The notes under the pieces: model-generated | The model's database searches: none | Told to the model about the DNA's origin: nothing | What the model saw: the letters and a program-made list of their open reading frames with translations, nothing else | Made by a program: the position numbers and the translations under genes | Part shown: in pieces, positions 29,317-37,793 of the stretch | How the letters are laid out: each line of letters opens with the position of its first letter | Numbering within the stretch: position 1 is the first letter of the stretch | From: Amphritea sp. | Lineage (GTDB): Bacteria > Pseudomonadota > Gammaproteobacteria > Pseudomonadales > Balneatricaceae | DNA length: 47,955 bases | Direction of reading: 5' to 3' | NCBI GenBank assembly: GCA_025800245.1 | Contig: JAOXSA010000391.1 | Span: forward strand, 1 to 47,955

Positions 29317-30353
29317 TACTCTGAATCCCTTTGTTGCAGCCTTTTTGCCATGTCACGGTCAAAATCTGATTCGATACGCTGCTGTTTATTAAACTTTTCA
29401 TATTCCACAAAGGCTTTCTCTTCAGCCTGCTTGCGGCTGACCTTGCCATAGCCTTCTAAAATCTGGTACTCATTAAAGGCAAGAAACTTATTCACGCTTT
29501 CCGCAAAGCTTTCCATCGTAAAGCTGTTCCGGCGTTCGATAATGCCTTCGATATAATCAAAAAACGCTGCAACGGCACGCTCCAACTTTTTAATTTCACC
29601 TTCACTGAGATAGTTTTTGGCAATTTTTGTATCAGACTTCAAAACACGCCCATCTGGGGCATTCTTATAAGTGCTCATCCCCATCATTGGCTTTTCTGCG
29701 TCTGCTTTCAACGAAATGATCTCTGCCGCTGTATGGCCGGTAATGGCAAAATGAAACTTATCCTGAACATGCGCATAGAACTGCTGAGTGGTTTTAGACC
29801 TGGGGTCGTAATCGATACTGCATTCAGCAAAAATATCGGTAATCTGCTGATAGATACGCCGTTCACTGGCACGGATGGAGCGAACGCGCTCCAATAACTC
29901 TTTAAAATAATCCTTACCAAAGAATTGGCCATTTTTAAGACGCGCATCATCCATGGCAAAGCCTTTGATGATGTACTCTTTGATCAGCTGAGTCGCCCAA
30001 ATACGGAATTGAGTTGCTTGAGTTGAATTAACCCGATAGCCAACCGAGATAATCGCATCTAAGTTATAGTATTTCACCTGCTGGGTCTGAGTTTTGCCAG
30101 CAATCGCGCCATGTTCAGTGGTATTTTCCAAAATGGAAACAACCACTTCTTCCAGCAGTTCACCGCTTTCAAATATGTTTTTCAAGTGTTTAGAAATTGT
30201 AGGCACACCTACACCAAATAACTCAGCCATGCGTTTCTGGGTAAGCCAGATAGTTTCGTTATTTAGTAAAACCTCAACCTTGATTTCACCATTGGGCGCG
30301 GTATAGAGGAGGAACTCGGTGGTTTGATCTTGCACGGTTAGATTATTAGCCAT
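29316..30353 (-). CDS. rhuM: RhuM family protein
   Basis: A 345-residue protein. The N-terminal part ([45 protein letters not shown]) is a DNA-binding-like module found in RhuM and Fic/DOC-associated proteins. The rest ([87 protein letters not shown]) is the RhuM core. RhuM was named from a Salmonella pathogenicity island but is very often embedded in type I restriction operons; its molecular role is not settled. The start at 30353 overlaps the end of prrC by 8 nt and has AGAGGA upstream; a 13-codon longer frame is less likely. Confidence 0.88.
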   Translation of the reverse strand: MANNLTVQDQTTEFLLYTAPNGEIKVEVLLNNETIWLTQKRMAELFGVGVPTISKHLKNIFESGELLEEVVVSILENTTEHGAIAGKTQTQQVKYYNLDAIISVGYRVNSTQATQFRIWATQLIKEYIIKGFAMDDARLKNGQFFGKDYFKELLERVRSIRASERRIYQQITDIFAECSIDYDPRSKTTQQFYAHVQDKFHFAITGHTAAEIISLKADAEKPMMGMSTYKNAPDGRVLKSDTKIAKNYLSEGEIKKLERAVAAFFDYIEGIIERRNSFTMESFAESVNKFLAFNEYQILEGYGKVSRKQAEEKAFVEYEKFNKQQRIESDFDRDMAKRLQQRDSE

Positions 30354-31518
30354 CCTGGGGTTCCTCTTGCTGCCAATAGCTATAGTTATCAATTAAATTA
30401 TCTAATAATAACTTCACCATCTGCTTCTCTTGCGGTGTAGGCTCTGCAACCGTTTCACTGGATAAACTGCTATGGCTGGTGAACTGAATAATACGGTTCA
30501 AATAGGCCTGTTTATCCCCTGGTACCGTATCCAGCAATGCCCCCCACTCAGGATAACCCAGAAAGCTTGATGTTTTTTCGTACAAATTCCGTAACAGCAT
30601 GAAATGATAACGCTCAACCTGGTCATTTTCCGTTGCCTGCTCAAGCACTTGTTTCAGGTATAAGTGATAACTGAAGCATTTATTGGCATCACCGTACTTA
30701 ACATTCAGACTAAAACGACCGTCTTCTGACCGCTCCAGTAAATAACAACCCTCTTTCTTGTTGCCTTTCTTCAAGCCAAGCTCATTATAGAGGACGTTAT
30801 AAAACAGAGGGTTATGGGTGGTAATAATGAACTTCAGCCCCTGCCCACCCGTAAAATCACTGCTTTTGATTAAGCTAGCTAAATCAACAGCCAGCTGAAT
30901 AAGGTGGTTTTCATCCAGAGAGCTGACCGGATCATCAACAAATACATACTTCAGATTATCAAACGCATCGGTGCTTCGGTCATTCACTTCGGGGATATTG
31001 CGCTCGGCGATCACCTGCTCAAGCAAGCTATAAAACACACTCCAGATCAGGTTGCTTTCTTCACCCTTAGAAATTTTCAGATTTTCCAAATGATCATCAT
31101 CGCCCTGTTCTAAGGCGAAAGAAATGGCGGAAAAATCTTCAGCAAACCTGGGGGTAATTTTACTGCCAGTGAGACGCTGAAAGTGCTCAATAATGTTCTG
31201 ATCCTGACCCTGATCTTCCAACACCCATTGAGTGAACGCATTCGGATGAATATTCAGCTTACGTTGTTCATCCGTGCTTAAATCGTTATCCCAATAGAAC
31301 AGGTCTTCGGTAAAGGCGTTGTAGTAAATAATGTGCTTGCCGGACAGCACCGATGCCTTTGCTTCATCATAACCTTCTGCATTGTTCTCTGCTTCAACGG
31401 ATGCTTTAAACGCCCCTGAAAGCCGCGTTTTACCGGAGCCATTAAAGGCATAGATCAACTGCACTTTTTTAGGTGACCTTTTAAGATCGTCTGCTATTTC
31501 CTTTAGTGGTTTGCTCAT
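30346..31518 (-). CDS. prrC: PrrC-type anticodon nuclease
   Basis: A 390-residue protein of nearly the same length and layout as E. coli PrrC (396). The ABC-like NTPase part has Walker A FNGSGKT (25-31), signature SKGEES (150-155), Walker B YVFVDDP (191-197) and switch His235 (ITTHNP). The nuclease part has the segment KYGDANKCFSYH (274-285), matching PrrC's tRNA-Lys-anticodon recognition peptide. It also has the catalytic set R310, E314 (RNLYE) and H349 (FTSHS), corresponding to PrrC Arg320, Glu324 and His356. In the known prr locus, HsdRMS hold PrrC silent until phage anti-restriction triggers cleavage of tRNA-Lys. The position between hsdS and hsdR fits. It starts 1 bp after hsdS. Confidence 0.93.
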   Translation of the reverse strand: MSKPLKEIADDLKRSPKKVQLIYAFNGSGKTRLSGAFKASVEAENNAEGYDEAKASVLSGKHIIYYNAFTEDLFYWDNDLSTDEQRKLNIHPNAFTQWVLEDQGQDQNIIEHFQRLTGSKITPRFAEDFSAISFALEQGDDDHLENLKISKGEESNLIWSVFYSLLEQVIAERNIPEVNDRSTDAFDNLKYVFVDDPVSSLDENHLIQLAVDLASLIKSSDFTGGQGLKFIITTHNPLFYNVLYNELGLKKGNKKEGCYLLERSEDGRFSLNVKYGDANKCFSYHLYLKQVLEQATENDQVERYHFMLLRNLYEKTSSFLGYPEWGALLDTVPGDKQAYLNRIIQFTSHSSLSSETVAEPTPQEKQMVKLLLDNLIDNYSYWQQEEPQDG

Positions 31519-31519
31519 C

Positions 31520-32773
31520 TTAAGCGACTACCTCAGGGTTCGGGTCTTCGGGTTTGGGGAAACTCAACAACAGATCACGATAGTATTCATATTGCTTCTG
31601 GCGTAGCTCGATTTCGCGGGGCAGGCCTTCGGTGATGGAGTTGGTTAAGGCGTCGAATTTATCGAGGATGCTTACAATTCGAGCTTGCTCCTCAAGAGAT
31701 CTTTGAGGATCATTCGGGTATGGAACGGGGATTTGAACTTTTGAAAAACCCTTAACCAGCAGAGTGTTAATTTTTGTACGTGCAACATACTTAGCTTTAA
31801 ACGCAATAAAATTAGCTGTTTGCATACAGTAAGAAATATATTTTGGATTCATTGAGTGTCGAAATGCATAACAATGGTCATGGATCGCGACCTTCTCGCT
31901 ACCAAGCCAGGCTACAGCTTTGCCAACCTCTTCTACTGTTTCACCGACATCCGTGAATACAACATCTCCGGGGATGGCATAGCGCAATGATCCAGCCATA
32001 TCATCGCGCACTTGTGATATGGCGTGTTCGGTTGAAGTCCCATACTGAGTATAGATTTCCCCATAATGGATAACATCCACGCCATTACTTTCCACATAGT
32101 CCTTTTTCGTAAAACGTTTTCCTCGTACAAATTCACCAACATCTCCCAACGCCTTCCACTCCACTGCCCTCTTTTCAAAACTCAACAACTGATCGCGGTA
32201 GTAGTTGTATTGTTTTTTACGGGCATCAAGCTCGGTGGTCAGCTCGGTGGTCAGCTCGGTGAAGGTATCCAGTATACGCACAATCTCAGCCTGGATAGCC
32301 AGGGATTTTTCTGGGTTATTTGGGCAGGGGATGGGAATTTTCAGCTTATTCAAGATTGCCTGCGTGAGGCTAGGCCTTCCTGAGCCCGTATCCAAAGACA
32401 TCAAATCAATTGTTTTAATAAAATGATAAAGATACTTGGGAATAACCTTCGTGGTATCGATTTCCGTATAGTAAATTGTATCTACGTTCCAGAATGGTGT
32501 TTCGACGTAAAAAACATTTGTGATTGATCCTTTCCTAGGTATCAGAACCGCAGGTTTCTCATATGAAGGAGTATCTACATATCCCATTACTCCGCCAGAA
32601 CCGTAAACTGGAATATCACCATCACCCAGCCCTTTCCAATCTTTCCCATGTTTAATCTTTGCAATTTGTTCTAATGAGGACCACTCCACCTCAACCCCAT
32701 CCAGCAGCTTGTCCGGAAATCCAGTATTTTCGATCATTGTGTGCGTATCCAGCCTGATATCTGCTGTACTCAT
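31520..32773 (-). CDS. hsdS: Type I restriction-modification specificity subunit S
   Basis: A 417-residue subunit with two target-recognition domains (about 25-190 and 205-395), each followed by a conserved helix (QAEIVRILDTF and EEQARIVSILDKF, then KKQYNYYRDQLLSF and QKQYEYYRDLLLSF). The two TRDs would read the two halves of a split DNA target; the target cannot be predicted from sequence. Its ATG overlaps the stop of the small membrane-protein gene as ATGA. It lies between that gene and prrC. Confidence 0.94.
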   Translation of the reverse strand: MSTADIRLDTHTMIENTGFPDKLLDGVEVEWSSLEQIAKIKHGKDWKGLGDGDIPVYGSGGVMGYVDTPSYEKPAVLIPRKGSITNVFYVETPFWNVDTIYYTEIDTTKVIPKYLYHFIKTIDLMSLDTGSGRPSLTQAILNKLKIPIPCPNNPEKSLAIQAEIVRILDTFTELTTELTTELDARKKQYNYYRDQLLSFEKRAVEWKALGDVGEFVRGKRFTKKDYVESNGVDVIHYGEIYTQYGTSTEHAISQVRDDMAGSLRYAIPGDVVFTDVGETVEEVGKAVAWLGSEKVAIHDHCYAFRHSMNPKYISYCMQTANFIAFKAKYVARTKINTLLVKGFSKVQIPVPYPNDPQRSLEEQARIVSILDKFDALTNSITEGLPREIELRQKQYEYYRDLLLSFPKPEDPNPEVVA

Positions 32774-33051
32774 TTTTTATTCAGAAGGTAAATAGCCAGG
32801 CCCACCAACCCGACCGCCATCAGCGGACCTGCGACGCTGGTTTTTTGTTCGGCAACAAAATAGCGGCTGTGGGTGCGTTTAAGGTCGTCGATAGAATCGG
32901 CCTCAAACACTACGATTTCCATTTCACCCTGATTGGCTGAAAAGTATTGCTGCTCTTTTTGCAGGCCGATTTTTTGCGCGGTGAAATAGTCACCGTACTC
33001 GGTGTATTGAGTTTCTTTGGTGGTGCGATTATGTTCAATGAGATAGTACAT
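32770..33051 (-). CDS. Small tail-anchored membrane protein, unknown, partner of the RelA/SpoT-domain gene
   Basis: A 93-residue protein starting MYYLIEHNRTTKETQYTEYG. The soluble part (1-72) is mixed and charged. Residues 73-90 are a single hydrophobic helix (VAGPLMAVGLVGLAIYLL) ending in NKK, so the protein should be anchored by its C-terminus with the bulk in the cytoplasm. The start at 33051 is preferred over one 12 codons earlier because GAGGA lies upstream at a usable distance. It overlaps the RelA/SpoT-domain gene by 17 nt and hsdS by 4 nt. I do not recognise the family. It could be an antitoxin, a sensor or an effector. The overlaps argue for coordinated synthesis. Confidence 0.78.
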   Translation of the reverse strand: MYYLIEHNRTTKETQYTEYGDYFTAQKIGLQKEQQYFSANQGEMEIVVFEADSIDDLKRTHSRYFVAEQKTSVAGPLMAVGLVGLAIYLLNKK

Positions 33052-33694
33052 GGCGAATCGCATCCTCAATGGTTTTCTGGTAGTCAATAAACAGCATTGT
33101 ATCTGCCTGTTGGTCTATCTCAGCAAAACGTTCCGCCAATTTTTCGAGCTGTATGATCAGCGGCTGCTCTTGCGCTGTGCCACCATACTTGAGTGTGTTT
33201 TGTTTGTCTGAGGCTCGCTCAATCAGGTTTGCCCAAACATCCTGGGCAAAGGTGCGCAGCTGAACCTCATAAAATTTTTTGTCTTGCTTGGCGACAATAT
33301 GAATGGCGCGATAGCCATAGGCATGTCGTCTTTTACTCTCGACCTGCCAACCGTTTTGCCTGAAGGCCCCCATCAGTATAGTGTCAATTTTCTCGGCGTA
33401 TTGAGCGCCACCCTGCAGCACAATTCGACAACCAGCAATGTCCTGCATCTGCGGTAAACGGAGATGCTTCTGGCGGCGCAGTTTATCGACAATGGATTGC
33501 TGGGTTTTACGTTTACGCTTGGTAATGACCAGATCATTACGTATTGCCAGCGCATCCTGAATAATTTTGTAAGCCTGCTCATCAATACGACTGTGCATTT
33601 GCCGAAAATCATCCAATCGGGCCAAGTCGCCCTGTTCGGCAGTGTTGGCGCGGAGCCTTTCACCCAGTTGAGTGACTTGTGTATTACTGAGCAT
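33035..33694 (-). CDS. Stand-alone RelA/SpoT-domain nucleotidyl-pyrophosphotransferase (small alarmone synthetase or toxSAS-like)
   Basis: A 219-residue protein holding only a RelA/SpoT synthetase domain. Landmarks are the basic stretch KRKRKTQQSIVDKLRRQ (about 59-75), DIAGCRIVL with Asp85, the G-loop-like GYRAIHIV (127-134, Tyr128), and EVQLRT (143-148, Glu143) followed by AQDVWANLIERASD. There is no HD hydrolase, TGS or ACT domain. Relatives make (p)ppGpp or (p)ppApp, or transfer pyrophosphate to tRNA 3' ends (toxSAS); the sequence alone does not tell which. It sits 3 bp after hsdM and overlaps the tail-anchored protein gene, inside a restriction operon that also encodes PrrC. No separate known antitoxin is present. 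Confidence 0.88.
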   Translation of the reverse strand: MLSNTQVTQLGERLRANTAEQGDLARLDDFRQMHSRIDEQAYKIIQDALAIRNDLVITKRKRKTQQSIVDKLRRQKHLRLPQMQDIAGCRIVLQGGAQYAEKIDTILMGAFRQNGWQVESKRRHAYGYRAIHIVAKQDKKFYEVQLRTFAQDVWANLIERASDKQNTLKYGGTAQEQPLIIQLEKLAERFAEIDQQADTMLFIDYQKTIEDAIRHVLSH

Positions 33695-33697
33695 TAC

Positions 33698-35275
33698 TTA
33701 ATCCGCCTCAATTTCAGCCACAATCGTATCAATCTCACTGCGCAACTGATCAATCCTGGCGACGGTGGTTTTAAGTTCGGCATTCAACTGAGTAATATCA
33801 ATCACTTCACGGGTATCTTCAGCCTCGATATAACTGGAAACGGATAGGTTGTAGTCATTGGCAGCCACCTCTTTAAGGCTAACCGACTTCGCCACATAAT
33901 CAATATCTGCCTTCTGATCAAACACCGCCATAATCTGTTTGATATGGTCATCGGTCATGACATTGTTATTGGTTTCTTTGTTAAAGAAATCTGCGCCGCT
34001 GGCATCAATAAACTGGGTGGCGGTATCGGGTTTACTTTTCGATAACACCAGAATGTTCACGGCAATGGTGGTACCAAAAAACAGGTTAGGGGCCAGTGCT
34101 ATCACCGTCTCGACATAGTTACTATCCACCAGATACCGGCGAATTTTCTTTTCAGCCCCGCCGCGATAGAAAATACCTGGGAAACAAACAATCGCCGCAC
34201 GCCCTTTGCTGGACAGGTAACTGAGCGCGTGCAGCACAAAAGCAAAGTCGGCTTTAGATTTGGGTGCCAATACGCCAGCAGGAGCATAACGATCATCATT
34301 GATCAGAGTTGGGTCATCTGACCCTTTCCACTTAACCGAATAAGGTGGATTAGAGACAATCGCATCGAATCCCAAACCATTTTGAATTTCAGTAAAGTGC
34401 GGCTCTATAAGCGTATCACCCAGCTGAATATCGAACTTATCATAGTTAACATTGTGCAAGAACATATTCATACGCGCCAGGTTGTAAGTCGTATGATTCA
34501 ACTCTTGGCCAAAGAAACCGTCTTCGATTATGTGGGCATCAAAGTGCTTCTTCGCTTGCAACAACAATGAGCCAGAACCGCAGGCAGGGTCGTAAATTTT
34601 ATTGACCGTTGTTTGCTTGTGCATAGCTAGCTGAGCAATTAGCTTAGATACATTTTGCGGGGTAAAGAACTCGCCACCGGATTTACCGGCATTGGCCGCG
34701 TAGTTGGAGATTAAAAATTCGTAGGCATCTCCAAACAGATCAATCTGATTGCTCTCAAAATCGCCATCATGGGCATCGCCAAAGTCCAGCCCCGCCACCC
34801 CTTTAAGCACCGCCGCTAAGCGCTCATTTTTGGCTTTTACGGTATTACCCAGGCGGTTGCTGGTGGTATCAAAATCGGCAAACAGACCTTTGATATCCTG
34901 TTCAGATGGGTAGCCATTGGCTGAACTTTCAATGGCGGTGAAGGTGGCCGCCAGATCGGTATTCAGACTCTCGTTGTTATTGGCATTGTCAGCAACCACG
35001 CTGAACAGCTGGCTTGGATAGATAAAATAGCCTTTGGTTTTGATCGCATCATCTCGAGCGTCTTCAAGCAGCTCGTCATCATCGTTCATCGCCGCATAAT
35101 CAACGTTGTCATCACCGCCGGTAATATAATCAACAAAGTTTTCGCTGATAAAGCGATAGAATAAGGTACCCAGCACGTATTGCTTGAAATCCCAGCCATC
35201 CACCGAGCCGCGTACATCGTTTGCAATCGCCCAGATCTGGCGTTGCAGGGCGGCACGTTGTTGGGTACTTGTCAT
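33698..35275 (-). CDS. hsdM: Type I DNA methyltransferase subunit M
   Basis: A 525-residue adenine methyltransferase. The N-terminal helical domain ([27 protein letters not shown]) is followed by the SAM-binding motif [11 protein letters not shown] (Asp229 onward) and the catalytic NPPY (309-312). The C-terminal tail is helical ([17 protein letters not shown]) and packs against HsdS. It methylates host sites and forms the core of the restriction complex. It is the first gene of the seven-gene minus-strand operon that runs to hsdR. Confidence 0.96.
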   Translation of the reverse strand: MTSTQQRAALQRQIWAIANDVRGSVDGWDFKQYVLGTLFYRFISENFVDYITGGDDNVDYAAMNDDDELLEDARDDAIKTKGYFIYPSQLFSVVADNANNNESLNTDLAATFTAIESSANGYPSEQDIKGLFADFDTTSNRLGNTVKAKNERLAAVLKGVAGLDFGDAHDGDFESNQIDLFGDAYEFLISNYAANAGKSGGEFFTPQNVSKLIAQLAMHKQTTVNKIYDPACGSGSLLLQAKKHFDAHIIEDGFFGQELNHTTYNLARMNMFLHNVNYDKFDIQLGDTLIEPHFTEIQNGLGFDAIVSNPPYSVKWKGSDDPTLINDDRYAPAGVLAPKSKADFAFVLHALSYLSSKGRAAIVCFPGIFYRGGAEKKIRRYLVDSNYVETVIALAPNLFFGTTIAVNILVLSKSKPDTATQFIDASGADFFNKETNNNVMTDDHIKQIMAVFDQKADIDYVAKSVSLKEVAANDYNLSVSSYIEAEDTREVIDITQLNAELKTTVARIDQLRSEIDTIVAEIEAD

Positions 35276-35642
35276 GTTATTGTCCTTATTAAAATCTTAC
35301 TGGAGCGCACGCTGGTTCTGTCTGTAAACCGGGTTACAGGCCATTATGTAATAACTCATGGACGATCTGTAGGGTTGTCTGTAAAAAGCCCTGCGAAAAC
35401 GAGGTTTCACATACTATTGCGAGTAGCGCGGCAAGCTCTTTTCGATACTCAGGGCCGTTCATTGAGTGGCCGATTTTATCGCATCGACCCACGAGTCAGG
35501 GGCTTTTTCTGCGGTCAGGCAAGCAGTCTGATTCCAGCTTTTACGCCGTGTGACAAAGCAGTCCATTGTTTTAGTGACGGCCTTGCGGGACAATTCAGGT
35601 CCATTCACAGGCTTCCTAACAAATAGAAAGGTAACGTAAACC
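35276..35642. promoter_or_regulatory. Divergent intergenic region between hsdM and the SEC-C gene
   Basis: 367 bp that must hold promoters in both directions: one for the restriction operon, one for the SEC-C pair. The first 10 bp upstream of hsdM contain an AAGGACAAT-type ribosome binding site. A 61-codon minus-strand frame at 35459-35644 exists, but no family is recognised and it overlaps the SEC-C start. One copy of the 11-bp direct repeat is at 35366-35376. No firm promoter was fixed. Confidence 0.5.
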
Positions 35643-36644
35643 ATGAAACCCGGGCGTAACGACCCTTGCTACTGTGGCAGCGGCAAAAAATATAAACGCT
35701 GCTGTATAGATAACGTATCCAGACAACAGGCGCAGGTATTTGATGATATTAATGCTCTGGCTATGAATCCACATTTAACGCTTGATGAAATGAATAGCGT
35801 GCTGCAACACAAGGTGGAGAAGCGTAATAACCTCCCAGAGCCGGATTTTTGTGGTTTATCGCCAACGCAAATGGCTAATTGGCTTTATGCACCTTTTGAC
35901 GACTTGCAGTGGGTAACGTTCGGCACGCCAGAAGACCTTTCCTCCAGCCCGGTAATGCGCTATCTGACACTTATTCTGGATGAGGCTATGCAAAATAATG
36001 GGGCGTTTAAGGCGACCAGCAAAGGCAACCTGCCTGCTGCATTAGTACAAAAAGCCAGCAACCTATTGCCTGATCTTGCAGTGTCTGAATTTGAGGACAC
36101 CATTGAGTTTAGCGAGTTCACTGGCAGCAGAGAAGACAGATTCAATGCCTTGCACTATACACGGGTGCTCGCCGAAATAGCCGGTATTATTTATTACCGC
36201 AACGGCTCGTACCATATTAAAAAAGACGCTCAGCAACAGTACAAGAAACAATGGCCGGAGGCTTTTTTCAACCCCATGCTGAAGGCGGCTCTATATGAGT
36301 ATAACTGGGGCTATTTTGACAGTTTTGAGCAGGATGTAGATTTACACACCTGCTGGCTGTTTATGTTGTGGCGCATACAAAGCCATTGCAATGTAGAGCA
36401 GCTTGTTGATGAAATGATGAAGGCCTTTCCGGATTTGCTGCTGGCACTCCCAACCGACCATTACTTTTCCCCTGAAGAGCAGCTAAGCTTCTTAATTGAG
36501 TCACGGTTTATCGAGCGTTTTTTGCAGTTTTGGGGGTTTGCCACCATAGACCCAAGGCGCTATCTGAATAGAGAACCGGTTGCCAGAATCGCCCAGATCC
36601 AGCCTCTATTAGGGCAAACATTCCAGTTCTCGGTAAAAGCATAA
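35643..36644 (+). CDS. SEC-C zinc-motif protein of unknown function
   Basis: A 333-residue protein. Residues 1-22 are a SEC-C motif, RNDPCYCGSGKKYKRCC, the zinc-binding tail of SecA reused at the ends of many unrelated proteins. The rest has no recognised domain; it looks alpha-rich and soluble, with aromatic-rich stretches. It is divergent from hsdM and lies 8 bp before a second unknown gene with which it is surely co-transcribed. SEC-C proteins are frequent in defence islands, but no activity can be assigned here. Confidence 0.8.
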   Translation: MKPGRNDPCYCGSGKKYKRCCIDNVSRQQAQVFDDINALAMNPHLTLDEMNSVLQHKVEKRNNLPEPDFCGLSPTQMANWLYAPFDDLQWVTFGTPEDLSSSPVMRYLTLILDEAMQNNGAFKATSKGNLPAALVQKASNLLPDLAVSEFEDTIEFSEFTGSREDRFNALHYTRVLAEIAGIIYYRNGSYHIKKDAQQQYKKQWPEAFFNPMLKAALYEYNWGYFDSFEQDVDLHTCWLFMLWRIQSHCNVEQLVDEMMKAFPDLLLALPTDHYFSPEEQLSFLIESRFIERFLQFWGFATIDPRRYLNREPVARIAQIQPLLGQTFQFSVKA

Positions 36645-36652
36645 AGGCCACC

Positions 36653-37774
36653 ATGAGCGAATACCAATACTACCGATTCGAGTGTTCAGATGGTTTCCTG
36701 AACAGCAAACAACGCGATGCACTCAGAGAAATTTCAAGCCGTGCTGAAATTACCGCCACCTCTTTTCAAGTGTTTTATCACTACAGTGATTTAAAAGCCG
36801 ACCCCGAAGATGTCATGCTGAACCACTTCGATACCGGCTTTTATTATGCGAACAGGGGATCAATCGATACTTACATCAAGCTGCCTGCAGGGACAATACC
36901 TGATGCCCTGCTAGGGTTTGAAACGCATGGTTTTTATGTGTATCAAACTCAGGAATGGCAACTGCTCACTTTCTCCATCGAAGAATATTGCGAGTATTTT
37001 GATGATGAAGATGCGGAAGGCTTTGCCCAGCATCTAACGGGCTTACGCAATGATTTAATTCGGGGTGATTGGCGTCTTTTGTACCTCATGTGGCTCAGGG
37101 GTTCAGAAGCTGATAACGAACTTGATGTGATACCTTTAATTGAATTCGATTTTTACCATCTCAGCGATGCGTTGCGGGCTTTTGCTGCCCTTTACGATAT
37201 TTCGCCAACCTGGATTAAAGCGCTGGCGCTGACACTGTCTGCTGAGCCACACCATAAGGTTAAACAAACACCGCTTCAACCTGAAGATTGGCTCAACAGT
37301 CTGACCGAAACAGACAAAAACAATCTGTTAATTACCCTCTTTGAACAAGGACAGCTAACGCGTCATCAAGCACTGGCGATGACAACAGAAAAGTCGGCCG
37401 ACAAAGAAGAAGACTATCGGTATTGGCTAACTCCCAGCACCCTTGAGCCTTATATTCATCAAGCGCACATCCAATGGCAGCAAGAACAAGCCGCAGCATT
37501 AGCAACACAGCAGGCTATCGAAGCTGCTGAAAAAGAGAAAGCGCTGATTGACATGTATAACCAGCGCGAGCATGGCTGGCATGAGGCACAAGCCCATGCC
37601 GATCGAACCTGTGCCAGTGGCTACGACCAGGCTTCACGTTTTCTCCATCAACTGTTCGACGCTTATCAGCTGAAAGGTGATACCCATACGTTTGAGCAGC
37701 GTTTTAAGCAATTTATTGCCACTAATCACAAGCGTAAAGCGCTGCTAGACAGGCTGACTGATCTGATAAGGTAA
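36653..37774 (+). CDS. Uncharacterised protein, MSEYQYY-type
   Basis: A 373-residue protein starting MSEYQYYRFECSDGFLNSKQRDALREISSRAEIT. The opening resembles a widespread uncharacterised family that begins MSEYQYYEF. The middle (about 100-240) is acidic and aromatic. Residues 270-300 form a Gln/Ala/Glu-rich helix, probably a coiled coil. There is no signal peptide or membrane segment. It follows the SEC-C gene by 8 bp and ends 19 bp from the convergent yicC. The two probably act together; what they do is unknown. Confidence 0.75.
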   Translation: MSEYQYYRFECSDGFLNSKQRDALREISSRAEITATSFQVFYHYSDLKADPEDVMLNHFDTGFYYANRGSIDTYIKLPAGTIPDALLGFETHGFYVYQTQEWQLLTFSIEEYCEYFDDEDAEGFAQHLTGLRNDLIRGDWRLLYLMWLRGSEADNELDVIPLIEFDFYHLSDALRAFAALYDISPTWIKALALTLSAEPHHKVKQTPLQPEDWLNSLTETDKNNLLITLFEQGQLTRHQALAMTTEKSADKEEDYRYWLTPSTLEPYIHQAHIQWQQEQAAALATQQAIEAAEKEKALIDMYNQREHGWHEAQAHADRTCASGYDQASRFLHQLFDAYQLKGDTHTFEQRFKQFIATNHKRKALLDRLTDLIR

Positions 37775-37793
37775 TTACAAACGGGTAAACGTG

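Noticed and set aside
35366..35376. The 11-bp direct repeat TCTGTAGGGTT as a definite target-site duplication
   Set aside because: One copy is at the gmk edge but the other is inside the island between hsdM and the SEC-C gene. The match is short enough to be chance. It is mentioned only as a hint.
35459..35644. 61-codon minus-strand frame upstream of hsdM, considered as a restriction control protein
   Set aside because: It has no helix-turn-helix or recognised family and overlaps the start of the SEC-C gene. It is kept only as a note on the intergenic region.
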